Shown here one piece after another: positions 1 to 7,991 of a stretch of DNA of 64,000 nucleotides. Made by a program: the position numbers and the translations under genes. Origin of the DNA: Actinacidiphila acidipaludis (GTDB taxonomy: Bacteria > Actinomycetota > Actinomycetes > Streptomycetales > Streptomycetaceae); the NCBI RefSeq assembly GCF_019890725.1, contig NZ_JAINZZ010000001.1, forward strand, positions 248,001 through 312,000, read 5' to 3'. The notes beneath the pieces are model-generated. The model saw nothing but the letters and a program-made list of their open reading frames with translations. It made no database searches and was not told the DNA's origin. The number at the start of each line of letters is the position of its first letter. Position 1 is the stretch's first letter.

Positions 1-11
1 GCGGTGCTCAT
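1..11 (-). CDS. start of a gene running off the left edge
   Basis: On the minus strand an ATG at 11-9 is followed by codons for Ser and Thr before the window ends. A good ribosome binding site, GGAGG, lies seven bases upstream of the ATG. It is co-directional with and downstream of the DevR-like regulator, so it could be the partner sensor kinase, but only three codons are visible and no function can be assigned. Confidence 0.4.
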
Positions 12-105
12 GGCCGCCTCCTCCGGTCGTCGCGCTTCCAGCCTGAGCCGCGGGATCCGGCGCGGCCAGAGGCCGCAGGTCACCGCCTGCGGGTCCGAAC
101 GGCCC

Positions 106-810
106 TCAGCCGTTGCCGTGGTGGCGGTGTCCGCCCTCGGGCGCGCCCTGGGTGGCGATGACGGCTGCCTGGACCCGCCGTTCCACGCCGAGCTTGGCCA
201 GCAGCCGGGAGACGTTGTTCTTCACCGTCTTCTCCGACAGGTAGAGCCGGCGTCCGATCTGACGGTTCGTCAGTCCCTCGCCGATGAGTTCGAGGATCTC
301 ACGTTCGCGCGGCGACAGCCCGGACAGGGCCTCCTGGCCGGGCTCCGGCGGCGCGTCGTCGTCCCGCAGCCTGCTCATCAGCCGGGCGGTCGTCGCCGGA
401 TCCAGCAGGGACTGCCCGGAGGCGACCGTGCGCACCGCCGACACCAGGTCCGAGCCCTTGATCTGCTTCAGCACGTACCCGGCCGCGCCCGCCATGATCG
501 CGTCCAGCAGTGCGTCGTCGTCGTCGAACGAGGTGAGCATCAGGCAGGCCAGCTCCGGCATCGACGACCGCAGCTCCCGGCACACCGTGATGCCGTCGCC
601 GTCCGGCAGCCGCACGTCCAGCACCGCGACGTCCGGGCGCAGGGCCGGACCGCGGGCCAGGGCATGGTCCGCGGTCCCCGCCTCCCCGACGACCTCGATG
701 TCCGGCTCGGCGTCCAGCAGGTCGTGCAGACCCCTGCGCACGACCTCGTGGTCGTCGAGGAGGAACACCCGGATCGGGGACGGCGACGAGAACCGCCGCG
801 GCTCGCTCAT
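106..810 (-). CDS. devR: DevR/DosR-like LuxR-type response regulator
   Basis: A 234-residue NarL/FixJ-type response regulator. The receiver domain (about residues 14-130) has the acidic pair DDH, the phospho-acceptor Asp in [11 protein letters not shown] and the conserved Lys in LKQIKG. The C-terminal LuxR helix-turn-helix (about 165-225) has the recognition segment [16 protein letters not shown]. From memory, this matches M. tuberculosis DosR/DevR unusually well, including the EKTVKN DNA-contacting residues and the QAAV segment. The family activates hypoxia/dormancy genes after phosphorylation by heme sensor kinases. Its position at the edge of a group of DosR-regulon-type genes supports that role; the S. 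coelicolor equivalent is OsdR. No complete partner kinase is in the window, though a gene starting at base 11 may be one. A DosR-box-like palindrome lies about 85 bp upstream, consistent with autoregulation. Confidence 0.9.
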   Translation of the reverse strand: MSEPRRFSSPSPIRVFLLDDHEVVRRGLHDLLDAEPDIEVVGEAGTADHALARGPALRPDVAVLDVRLPDGDGITVCRELRSSMPELACLMLTSFDDDDALLDAIMAGAAGYVLKQIKGSDLVSAVRTVASGQSLLDPATTARLMSRLRDDDAPPEPGQEALSGLSPREREILELIGEGLTNRQIGRRLYLSEKTVKNNVSRLLAKLGVERRVQAAVIATQGAPEGGHRHHGNG

Positions 811-894
811 GGTCGGCCCCTCACCTCTGACGTCGCCGGCGCCCTGTGGCGCGGTCCTGAACTAGATCCTTAACCGGGCACTGCGCCTTCTGCT

Positions 895-910
895 AGGGCC
901 GAACGGGCCC
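895..910. promoter_or_regulatory. candidate DevR operator upstream of devR
   Basis: The 16-mer AGGGCCGAACGGGCCC is an imperfect palindrome of the form repeated through this island. It lies about 85 bp upstream of the devR start (minus strand) and downstream of the CBS gene stop. Two of the outer pairs mismatch, so this is one of the weaker copies. Confidence 0.4.
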
Positions 911-984
911 GTTGCGCGCTCCCGGCCAGGCCCCGTCTCCACGGGCGCGGTGCGGTGGCGGACCGGCGGCGTCCACAGTCACCG

Positions 985-1470
985 TCATGGACCCGCATCC
1001 GGTCGCCCGCCCACGACGTCGAGGCCGCCCGGCTGCGGGGAGTCCTCCGTGAACGGGGCCGCCAGGGCGCACCGGGCCGCCGGCCCCAGCAGATCGGAGA
1101 TCATGCCGTGCGCCTGCAGCAGCAGGTCGTCCACCGACACCACCCCGACCGTCCATGTGCCGTCCAGTACCGGCAGACGGTGCACCTCGGCCCGCTGGAA
1201 CGCGCGGCTCGCGGTGACGAGGTCGTCGTCCGCGTCCACGGTGACGACGGGCGCGGACATCAGCTCTCCCACCGGGGACCGCGGATCGGTCCCGTCCGCG
1301 AGACAGCGCATCACCAGGTCCCGGTCCGTGACGATTCCCACCAGCTTCCGGTCCCGGCACACCGGCAGGCACCCGACGCCGGCCTCGCACAGCACACGCG
1401 CGGCGGTCCGCACCGGGACGTCCGGTGCCACGGTGACGGCCGGGCCGCGCATGACGTCCGCGATTCTCAC
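985..1470 (-). CDS. paired-CBS-domain protein (Hrp1-like)
   Basis: A 161-residue protein made almost entirely of two CBS motifs, about residues 5-60 and 70-125. Each has the usual D-V/L-M...V..P..V start and the G(I/V)V(T/S).DDL end. Such pairs form a Bateman module that binds adenosyl ligands and usually regulates a partner. It resembles M. tuberculosis Hrp1 (Rv2626c), a strongly DosR-induced protein of similar size. I chose the GTG at 1470 because GGGGAG lies just upstream; the longer open frame on this strand extends through unrelated genes. It is divergent from the Usp gene at 1642, with a candidate DevR operator in the shared gap. Confidence 0.85.
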   Translation of the reverse strand: MRIADVMRGPAVTVAPDVPVRTAARVLCEAGVGCLPVCRDRKLVGIVTDRDLVMRCLADGTDPRSPVGELMSAPVVTVDADDDLVTASRAFQRAEVHRLPVLDGTWTVGVVSVDDLLLQAHGMISDLLGPAARCALAAPFTEDSPQPGGLDVVGGRPDAGP

Positions 1471-1537
1471 GAGTGGCTCCCCTTCCCCCTCGATGGGCGT
1501 CCGGCTTCCAGCGTCGCTGCCCGGTGGCCTTCTCCCC

Positions 1538-1553
1538 AGGGCCGACCGGGCCT
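1538..1553. promoter_or_regulatory. candidate DevR operator between CBS and Usp genes
   Basis: AGGGCCGACCGGGCCT lies in the divergent gap between the CBS gene (start 1470, minus) and the Usp gene (start 1642, plus). It is a 16-bp near-palindrome with one mismatched outer pair, centred about 96 bp upstream of the Usp start. One site could serve both directions. Confidence 0.5.
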
Positions 1554-1641
1554 CCCCCGGTCCCCGCTCGGCCCTATCCGCCTCCGCCGGGCGGACGGAG
1601 CCTGGAAGACAGAGGCCGGGAGAGGGAAGGAGGCGTCGATC

Positions 1642-2541
1642 ATGGTCTACTCGATCGTTGCCGGGGTGGACGGTTCGTCGGCGAGTCTGGCGGCGGTCCA
1701 CTGGGCGGCTCGTGAGGCGCTGCGGCGCGATACCGAGCTGCTGGTGGTCCACGCGACACCCGCGCGGCCGGGACGGACGACGCTGGCCACGCCCACCGAT
1801 CCCCGCCCCCGGCCGGCCGGCAAGCGCTGGACGCCGTTCCACGTCGCCGACGAGCTCCGGAACGCGTATCCCGCGCTGTCGGTGGTCGCGGACGAGATGT
1901 CCGGTCAGCCGCTGCCCGCACTGCTCGAGGCCGCACGGCGCGCCGAACTGCTGGTCCTGGGGGCGCACGGCGGAAGGACGGCGGCCGGGTTCCTGATCGG
2001 CTCGGTGGCGCTGGGCGCGGCCGGGCGGGCGCCGATGCCGGTGGTCCTGGTCCGGCCGGGCACGGCCCCGGCGGACGAGCACTTCCCGCCGCCCGACGGC
2101 GGTGAGGAGCAGGGTCCCTACCGCGACGTCGTCCTCGGCGTGAACCTCGCCTGGCCCAGTGAACGTGTCGTGGGCTTCGCCTTCGACGCGGCGGCCCGCC
2201 GCACCGCGGCGCTGCGGGTGGTCCATGGCTGGAGCACCCCCGAGTCGCACCAGGACACGGTCCCCGAGGACGCGCTGCCGTTCGGGACCGCCTTCGACGA
2301 GGCGGCGGTTCTCGGGAAGGTGCTCGCTCCGTGGCGGGACAAGTTCCCGGGGACGAACGTCATCCACGAGATCGTCGTGGGGTCCGCCGACCGCCACCTG
2401 CTCGACGCTGCCTCGGACGCCTCCTTGCTGGTCATCGGGCGGCGCCCCCGTCCCACGGCGATCGGCCCCCGCAGCGGCTCCACGACGCACACGGTGCTGC
2501 GGCACGCTCAGGTCCCGGTGGCGGTCGTCCCGTCCGGCTGA
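1642..2541 (+). CDS. tandem universal stress protein (UspA family)
   Basis: A 299-residue protein with two Usp domains, about residues 1-140 and 158-298. The first begins YSIVAGVDGSSAS and carries a G-x2-G-x(8)-GS nucleotide-loop-like segment (GAHGGRTAAGFLIGSVA). The second has a diverged counterpart (GRRPRPTAIGPRSGST). Two-domain Usp proteins such as Rv2623 are ATP binders induced by DosR and slow growth during hypoxia; that role here is inferred. The ATG at 1642 has GGAAGGAGG upstream. An upstream palindrome and the hydrogenase cluster downstream place it in the dormancy island. Confidence 0.9.
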   Translation: MVYSIVAGVDGSSASLAAVHWAAREALRRDTELLVVHATPARPGRTTLATPTDPRPRPAGKRWTPFHVADELRNAYPALSVVADEMSGQPLPALLEAARRAELLVLGAHGGRTAAGFLIGSVALGAAGRAPMPVVLVRPGTAPADEHFPPPDGGEEQGPYRDVVLGVNLAWPSERVVGFAFDAAARRTAALRVVHGWSTPESHQDTVPEDALPFGTAFDEAAVLGKVLAPWRDKFPGTNVIHEIVVGSADRHLLDAASDASLLVIGRRPRPTAIGPRSGSTTHTVLRHAQVPVAVVPSG

Positions 2542-2563
2542 CACCCCTGGGCCGGGCCGCCGC

Positions 2564-3103
2564 TCACTCCCTGCACGGCTGCCCCGCAACAGCCCCCGGC
2601 CGCGCCCCGGCCGCCGCGGCGAGATCCCGCCGGATTCCGGCCGCCACGACCCTGACGGCCGCGGCGACCGGCAGCGAGAGCCCGGTGCCGTACGACATGT
2701 CGCCCGCTTCGATCGCGTAGACGACGAGACGCCGCGGGAGCCTGCCGAGCGACGCCGCCAGGCCGAGGGCGTCGGCGAGGCCGAACCCGTGGGAGCTGGT
2801 CGTCGCAGGGAGCCCGGCCGGCCGGCCGTCGCCGAACCGGAGGCGGTGCACCGTGCCCGGCCGCGCGGGGACCGCACGCGCCGCGTCGGCCACGACCGCC
2901 AGGTCGGCGCCCTCCCAGAACGCGACGAGACGAGCGGGGTCGCCGTCGCAGACATGGAGCTGCGTGCCGGGCGGCAGCAGGTGCCGGTCCGCCGGGCGGC
3001 CCAGGCGGGCCACGACCGCCCACCCGGCCGCGTCGTCGCGCCGGAAGCGGCTGCCGACGCCGATGACGCAGATTCGCGGCGCACCCGCGGCGTCAGGATC
3101 CAT
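2564..3103 (-). CDS. [NiFe]-hydrogenase maturation endopeptidase
   Basis: A 179-residue member of the HycI/HyaD/HoxW protease family. It begins ICVIGVGSRFRRDDAAGWAVV, the family's G-(V/N)-x4-DDG-like nickel-recognition N-terminus with DDA in place of DDG. Near the middle is HGFGLADALGLA, and then VVYAIEAGDMSYGTGLS, matching the conserved GI(E/Q)...G.GLS region. These enzymes cleave the C-terminal peptide of the hydrogenase large subunit after nickel insertion. The large subunit at 6591-7958 keeps such a peptide after its terminal CxxCxxH, so this is its likely protease. It is divergent from hyhB. The ATG at 3103 has GGGGAG upstream. No hypABCDEF genes are visible, so they must lie elsewhere. 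Confidence 0.82.
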   Translation of the reverse strand: MDPDAAGAPRICVIGVGSRFRRDDAAGWAVVARLGRPADRHLLPPGTQLHVCDGDPARLVAFWEGADLAVVADAARAVPARPGTVHRLRFGDGRPAGLPATTSSHGFGLADALGLAASLGRLPRRLVVYAIEAGDMSYGTGLSLPVAAAVRVVAAGIRRDLAAAAGARPGAVAGQPCRE

Positions 3104-3310
3104 GCGGACACTCTCCCCGCGGGAGGGTCCGCGGCCCGTCCCGGCACATCCCGAACGGTCCGGACGGGGGATAACAGCCCCCGGCCGGCGGCCGCGCGCG
3201 TGTGTCGGGCGCCCCGGGTGCCCGGTGGCTCGCAGACTGGCGGAGGACGGACACGGCGCACGACGGGACGGCGCCGCGAAGCCGTCCCCCGTGACGTTCC
3301 GGAGGCGGCC

Positions 3311-4459
3311 ATGGCGGACGTGCCGCGCAGCGCGGTGATCGGCAGGGACGGACTGGACTCTCTGATCCGCGCTCTTTCGGCGCGCGGGCGGACCGTGGTC
3401 GGTCCGACCGTGCGCGACGGTGCCGTGGTCCTGGCGGAGCTGAGCGGCGGCGACGACCTTCCGTACGGCTGGGGTGTGGAACTGGAGGCGGGACGCTACC
3501 GGCTGGTGGAGCGCGCCGACGGTGCCGCCTTCGCGCACAGCGCGGGCCCGCAGTCCTGGAAGACCTTCCTGCATCCGCAGCGCGAACGGCAGTGGACCGC
3601 GGATCGGGACAGCGACGGCGCCATGACGTTCAGTCAGGAGGCTACCCCGGCGCCCTCCTACGCCTTCCTCGGCGTGCGTCCGTGCGATCTCCGTGCCATC
3701 GCGATCCAGGACCGCGTGCTGACCGGCGGTCCGCACGAGGACTCCAACTACCGGAGCCGCCGCGAACGCGCCCTCCTCGTGGCGGTGGAGTGCACCGAGC
3801 CCGGGGCCACCTGCTTCTGCGTCTCCATGGGCACCGGACCGGCGGCCGGACCCGGCTACGACCTCGCTCTCACCGAGGTCGTGGACGGGGCCGGCCACCG
3901 CTTCCTGGTGCGGGCGGGCACGGCCGAGGGCGCGTCGCTGCTGGACGAGATCCCCCACCGGACCGCGGACCCGGGGACGCGTGCCGCCGCCGAGTCGGCG
4001 GTCACCGCGGCGGCCGATCACATGGGCCGGACGATGCCCCCCGTGGACCTCCAGGCCCTCATGCGGGGGACGCTGTCGGCGGAACGCTGGGACGACGTCG
4101 CCTCGCGCTGTCTGACCTGCGGCAACTGCACGATGGTGTGCCCGACCTGCTTCTGCACGACCGCCGAGGACATCACCGACCTCACCGGCGACCACTCGGA
4201 ACGGTGGCGGCGCTGGGAGTCGTGTTTCGACCTGGAGTTCACCCACCTGCCCGGCGGACCGGTGCGGGCCACGCCGCACAGCCGGTACCGGCAGTGGGCC
4301 ACACACAAACTCGGCACCTGGTACGACCAGTTCGGCAGTTCCGGGTGCGTGGGGTGCGGCCGCTGCATCGTCTGGTGCCCGGTGGGCATCGACATCACCG
4401 AGGAGGCTCACGCGCTGGCGCGTGAGCGCGACGCCCACGCGCCGGCGGAGGAGCGGTGA
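3311..4459 (+). CDS. hyhB: group 3b [NiFe]-hydrogenase Fe-S subunit (beta)
   Basis: A 382-residue iron-sulfur electron-transfer subunit like sulfhydrogenase beta (HydB). The first part contains FLGVRPCDLRAIAIQDRVL and a cysteine-rich ECTEPGATCFC segment typical of the family. Two ferredoxin-type cysteine clusters follow: CLTCGNCTMVCPTCFC at about residues 267-282 and CVGCGRCIVWCPVGID at about 346-361. It would relay electrons between the NAD(P)H-binding gamma subunit and the small subunit in the cytoplasm. The ATG at 3311 follows GGAGG. It begins a tightly packed operon whose junctions with the CNB, gamma, small and large genes overlap or nearly touch. Confidence 0.88.
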   Translation: MADVPRSAVIGRDGLDSLIRALSARGRTVVGPTVRDGAVVLAELSGGDDLPYGWGVELEAGRYRLVERADGAAFAHSAGPQSWKTFLHPQRERQWTADRDSDGAMTFSQEATPAPSYAFLGVRPCDLRAIAIQDRVLTGGPHEDSNYRSRRERALLVAVECTEPGATCFCVSMGTGPAAGPGYDLALTEVVDGAGHRFLVRAGTAEGASLLDEIPHRTADPGTRAAAESAVTAAADHMGRTMPPVDLQALMRGTLSAERWDDVASRCLTCGNCTMVCPTCFCTTAEDITDLTGDHSERWRRWESCFDLEFTHLPGGPVRATPHSRYRQWATHKLGTWYDQFGSSGCVGCGRCIVWCPVGIDITEEAHALARERDAHAPAEER

Positions 4460-4929
4460 CGGCGACCGCCCGGCGTTTCCTCGACGCGCTCCCGGCGGTG
4501 TACCGCGAACGGCTGCTCTCCTTCGCCCGCGACCGCTCCTTCACCGCGGGTTCCCGTGTGTTCGACGAGGACGAGGAGGCCGGCCTGTTCTGGATCCTGC
4601 GCTCGGGCCGGGTCGCCCTGGACGCGCAGGTCCCCGGCCGGGGGCCGGTGGTCGTGGAGACCCTGGGCCCCGGGGAACTGCTCGGCTGGTCCTGGCTGTT
4701 CGAGCCGTTCCGCTGGCACCTGGGCGCCGCGGCGTCCGAAGCGGTGGAGGCCCACGAGTTCGATGCCGCCCGGGTGCGCGCCGCCATCGAGGACGATCCC
4801 GCGTTCGGACTGGCGATGACCCGCTGCGTCGCCTCGGTGGCGATCGGACGGCGCCTTCGGGCCTGCCGCATCCGGCTTCTGGACCTGTACGGACCGGCGA
4901 ACGGTGCCGGACGCCGGGGGCCGCCGTGA
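4456..4929 (+). CDS. single-domain cyclic nucleotide-binding protein
   Basis: A 157-residue Crp-fold protein consisting of one cNMP-binding-like beta-roll (about residues 15-125) and a short helical tail, with no helix-turn-helix. The segment LGPGELLGWSWLFEPFRW corresponds to the phosphate-binding cassette, but the usual Arg-Ala-Ala core is replaced, so cAMP binding is doubtful. It starts at a GTG that overlaps the hyhB stop, and its own TGA overlaps the GTG of the next gene. That coupling suggests a role in hydrogenase assembly or control rather than transcription. Similar small CNB genes occur in actinobacterial group 3b hydrogenase operons; this is recollection, not a search. Confidence 0.75.
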   Translation: MTATARRFLDALPAVYRERLLSFARDRSFTAGSRVFDEDEEAGLFWILRSGRVALDAQVPGRGPVVVETLGPGELLGWSWLFEPFRWHLGAAASEAVEAHEFDAARVRAAIEDDPAFGLAMTRCVASVAIGRRLRACRIRLLDLYGPANGAGRRGPP

Positions 4930-5768
4930 GCCCGGGCGATCCTGTGCTGACGACGCCAGGCGAAGGAGTCACGGTGCCCGTGCCCTACCGCGTCCTGCGG
5001 GCCGGCGAGGAGACACCCGGCACGGTCACCCTCGAACTGGTCCCGGAACACGTGGCCTTGAACCCCTTCCGGCCCGGGCAGTTCGCGATGGTGTACGCCT
5101 TCGGCGCCGGCGACGCGCCCTTCTCCGTCAGCGGCATGGACGGCGACCGCCTCACGCTCACCGTGCGTTCGGCCGGCGCCGTCTCGGCTGCCCTGGCACG
5201 GGCCCGGGCCGGTGGCACCCTCGGCGTGCGCGGGCCCTTCGGCACGGGATGGGACGAACCAGCGGGGCGCGACGTGCTGGTCGTGGCCGGCGGCATCGGC
5301 CTGGCACCGCTGCGGCCGCTGGTGCGGCGGACGGTGGCCGCACGCGAACGGTACGGCGAGGTCAGCGTGCTCATCGGCGCCCGCCGGCCCGGTGAGCTGC
5401 TGTACAACGGCGAGATCCTCGGCTGGCGCGAGGCGGGGGCCCGCGTCCTCGTGACCGTGGACCGTCCGGAACCCGGGTGGGCGGACGACGTCGGCGTGGT
5501 CACCAACCTGCTGGACCGGGCGGTCTTCGATCCGGCGGTCACCGACGCCTTCGTGTGCGGGCCCGAGGTGATGATCAGGGTGGTGGCGCGCGAGCTCGCC
5601 GGCCGCGGTGTGCCGGCCGAACGCATCCGCGTGTCGCTGGAGCGCACGATGCACTGCGGCACGGGTCACTGCGGCCACTGCCAGCTGGGCCCTCTGCTGC
5701 TCTGCCAGGCGGGGCCGGTAGTGTCCTGGGCCCGGGCCCGGCACCCGATGTCCGTCAGGGAGCTGTGA
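4926..5768 (+). CDS. hyhG: group 3b hydrogenase FAD/NAD(P)-binding subunit (gamma)
   Basis: A 280-residue ferredoxin-reductase-type subunit related to PyrK and sulfhydrogenase gamma. The N-terminal FAD domain has [12 protein letters not shown] and APFSVSG. The nucleotide domain starts [16 protein letters not shown] and ends at [13 protein letters not shown]-terminal [2Fe-2S] site has cysteines in [19 protein letters not shown]. It passes electrons between NADP(H) and the iron-sulfur subunits. The GTG at 4926 overlaps the upstream stop, and the small-subunit ATG follows two bases after the gene's end, so translational coupling is likely. Confidence 0.88.
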   Translation: MSPGDPVLTTPGEGVTVPVPYRVLRAGEETPGTVTLELVPEHVALNPFRPGQFAMVYAFGAGDAPFSVSGMDGDRLTLTVRSAGAVSAALARARAGGTLGVRGPFGTGWDEPAGRDVLVVAGGIGLAPLRPLVRRTVAARERYGEVSVLIGARRPGELLYNGEILGWREAGARVLVTVDRPEPGWADDVGVVTNLLDRAVFDPAVTDAFVCGPEVMIRVVARELAGRGVPAERIRVSLERTMHCGTGHCGHCQLGPLLLCQAGPVVSWARARHPMSVREL

Positions 5769-5769
5769 G

Positions 5770-6594
5770 ATGACCGCGGATCCCGCGGGAGGGACCGCCC
5801 CTGCACCCGGCGAGGACGCGGACGGCAGGCCCAGCCTCGCGGTGTGGAAGTTCGCCTCGTGCGACGGGTGCCAGCTGACGGTGCTGGACTGCGAGGAGGA
5901 ACTGGTGGCGCTGGCGGGAGCGGTGCGCGTCTCCTACTTCCTGGAGGCCTCCACCGAGGCGGGCGAGGGTCCCTACGACCTCTCACTGGTCGAGGGCTCG
6001 GTCACGACCCCCCAGGACCTGGCCCGGATCGCGCACGTCCGCCGCGTGTCCCGGCGGCTGGTGACGATCGGGGCGTGCGCGACCGCCGGCGGGGTCCAGG
6101 CCCTGCGGAACTTCGCCGAGGTCGGCGACTTCCTCTCGGTCGTCTACGCCCGCCCCGACTACATCGCGACGCTCGCCGACTCCACGCCGGTCAGTGCACA
6201 CGTCCCCGTCGATCTGGAGCTGCGCGGCTGCCCCATCGACCGCGGGCAGCTGCTGGAGGTGATCACCGCCTACCTGGCGGGGCGCTCTCCCGACGTGCCG
6301 CGGCACAGCGTCTGCTTCGAGTGCAAGAGACGCGGCACCGTGTGCGTCACCGTGGCCCGGGGCGTCCCCTGCCTGGGTCCTGTCACGCATGCCGGATGCG
6401 GCGCGCTGTGCCCGGCGTACGGCCGCGGATGCTACGGCTGCTTCGGTCCCTCGGACTCCACCAACTTCGGGGCCTTCGTGCCGCTGCTGCGACGCGACGG
6501 CATGGACACCCTCGACGTGGTCCGGGTCCTGCGGACGTTCAACGCCGCGGCACCCGAGTTCGCGGCCGTCTCGCGACGGGAGGAGGCCCGGTGA
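5770..6594 (+). CDS. hyhS: group 3b [NiFe]-hydrogenase small subunit (delta)
   Basis: A 274-residue small subunit. The proximal [4Fe-4S] ligands appear as [17 protein letters not shown] (about residues 33-49), [16 protein letters not shown] and [14 protein letters not shown] cysteine-rich C-terminal part ([35 protein letters not shown]) supplies two more clusters, as in sulfhydrogenase delta. It has no Tat signal, so the enzyme is cytosolic, unlike uptake group 1/2 small subunits with Tat leaders. Its stop overlaps the GTG of the large subunit. Confidence 0.9.
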   Translation: MTADPAGGTAPAPGEDADGRPSLAVWKFASCDGCQLTVLDCEEELVALAGAVRVSYFLEASTEAGEGPYDLSLVEGSVTTPQDLARIAHVRRVSRRLVTIGACATAGGVQALRNFAEVGDFLSVVYARPDYIATLADSTPVSAHVPVDLELRGCPIDRGQLLEVITAYLAGRSPDVPRHSVCFECKRRGTVCVTVARGVPCLGPVTHAGCGALCPAYGRGCYGCFGPSDSTNFGAFVPLLRRDGMDTLDVVRVLRTFNAAAPEFAAVSRREEAR

Positions 6595-7958
6595 CCGACC
6601 GTGACACCCGGGTCGTCGGTGTCGGCGCGCTCGGCCGCGTCGAGGGGGAAGGGGCGCTGCGGCTGAGCCTGCGGGGTGACGAGGTCGAGCACGCGGCCCT
6701 GTCGATCTACGAGCCGCCGCGGTTCTTCGAGGCCTTCCTGCGCGGCCGCGGGCACACCGAACCCCCGGACCTCACCTCGCGGGTGTGCGGCATCTGCCCG
6801 GTCGCCTACCAGATGAGCGCGTGCCAGGCGCTGGAGGACGCCTGCGGGGTCGTCGTCGGCGGTCAACTCGCGGCCCTGCGGCGCCTGATGTACTGCGGCG
6901 AGTGGATCGAGAGCCAGACCCTGCACGTCTATCTGCTGCACGCACCGGACTTCCTCGGCTGTGACAGCCTGTTCGACCTCGCGGCCTCCCACCGTGCCGA
7001 TGTCGAGCGGGGGTTGCGGCTGAAGCAGGCGGGCAACGCGGTGGTCGAGTTGCTGGGCGGGCGCGCGATCCACCCGGTGAGCGCCCGGCTGGGCGGATTC
7101 CACCGTGTCCCCTCCGTCGAGGAACTCCGGCCGGTGGCCGCGCGGTTGCGCCAGGCGATGGAGGACGCGGCACGGACCGTGCGGTGGGTGTCCGGCTTCG
7201 ACTTCCCGGACGCCGGATGCGATCACGACCTGCTGGCCCTGGCCGCCCCCGGCACCTACGCCATCGAGGGTGGCGTCCCGACCGTGATGGACGCCCCCGG
7301 CCTGCACGGTCTCCGCGCGGACTCCGGACAGCCGCTGCCCACCCGCACGTTCGGCCTGCGCGACTTCGGCCGGCATGTCGTCGAACACCAGGTGCCGTAC
7401 TCCACCGCACTGCACTCGCGCCTCGACGGGCGGCGGCATCTGACGGGATCCCTCGCCCGTTTCGCGATCAGCGGCCGCGAACTGTCACCCACGGCGCGGC
7501 AGGCCGCCCGCGAGGCGGGGCTGGGCGACCCGGCCGAGGGCGCGGTGTGCCGCAACCCGTACCGCAGCATCGTCGTCCGCGCCGTCGAGGTCCTCTACGC
7601 CGTGGAGGAGGCGCTGCGCATCATCGACGCCTACGAGCCGCCGTCCCGTCCGTTCGTGGATGTGCCGCCCCGCGCGGGTGTCGGGCACGGGGCCACCGAG
7701 GCCCCGCGCGGCCTGCTCTACCACCGCTACCGCCTCGACGGCACCGGCACGGTGCTGGAGGCCGACCTGGTGCCCCCGACGGCCCAGAACCAGGGCGCCA
7801 TCGAGGAGGACGTCCGCCGTGCGGTGCACGGAAGGCTCGGCGAGGGCACGGCGACCGACGGGGAGTTGGCGTCGCTCTCCGAGCGGGCCATCCGCAACCA
7901 CGACCCGTGCATCTCCTGTTCGGCCCACTTCCTGGACCTCACGGTCGAGCGCGGGTGA
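6591..7958 (+). CDS. hyhL: group 3b [NiFe]-hydrogenase large catalytic subunit (alpha)
   Basis: A 455-residue catalytic subunit that binds the NiFe centre. The L1 motif is [11 protein letters not shown] (about residues 62-72), and the L2 motif near the end is DPCISCSAH. After the His, a short tail beginning FLDLTVE remains for removal by the endopeptidase encoded at 2564-3103. The REGXXP-like region [11 protein letters not shown] is at the N-terminus. Group 3b enzymes are bidirectional, NADP-linked and often fermentative. In M. smegmatis the equivalent Hyh is under DosR control, which fits the neighbours here. The GTG at 6591 follows GGGAGG and overlaps the hyhS stop. Confidence 0.92.
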   Translation: MTDRDTRVVGVGALGRVEGEGALRLSLRGDEVEHAALSIYEPPRFFEAFLRGRGHTEPPDLTSRVCGICPVAYQMSACQALEDACGVVVGGQLAALRRLMYCGEWIESQTLHVYLLHAPDFLGCDSLFDLAASHRADVERGLRLKQAGNAVVELLGGRAIHPVSARLGGFHRVPSVEELRPVAARLRQAMEDAARTVRWVSGFDFPDAGCDHDLLALAAPGTYAIEGGVPTVMDAPGLHGLRADSGQPLPTRTFGLRDFGRHVVEHQVPYSTALHSRLDGRRHLTGSLARFAISGRELSPTARQAAREAGLGDPAEGAVCRNPYRSIVVRAVEVLYAVEEALRIIDAYEPPSRPFVDVPPRAGVGHGATEAPRGLLYHRYRLDGTGTVLEADLVPPTAQNQGAIEEDVRRAVHGRLGEGTATDGELASLSERAIRNHDPCISCSAHFLDLTVERG

Positions 7959-7991
7959 CCCGCGCCCAGGCGGTCCGGCGGCGGGGACGGC

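Noticed and set aside
4..873. plus-strand frame over the devR region
   Set aside because: Antisense shadow of the clear response regulator.
3104..3310. search for a DevR-type palindrome before the hydrogenase operon
   Set aside because: GTCCGGAC and ATCCC...GGGAT fragments are present, but none matches the 16-bp pattern well enough to call.
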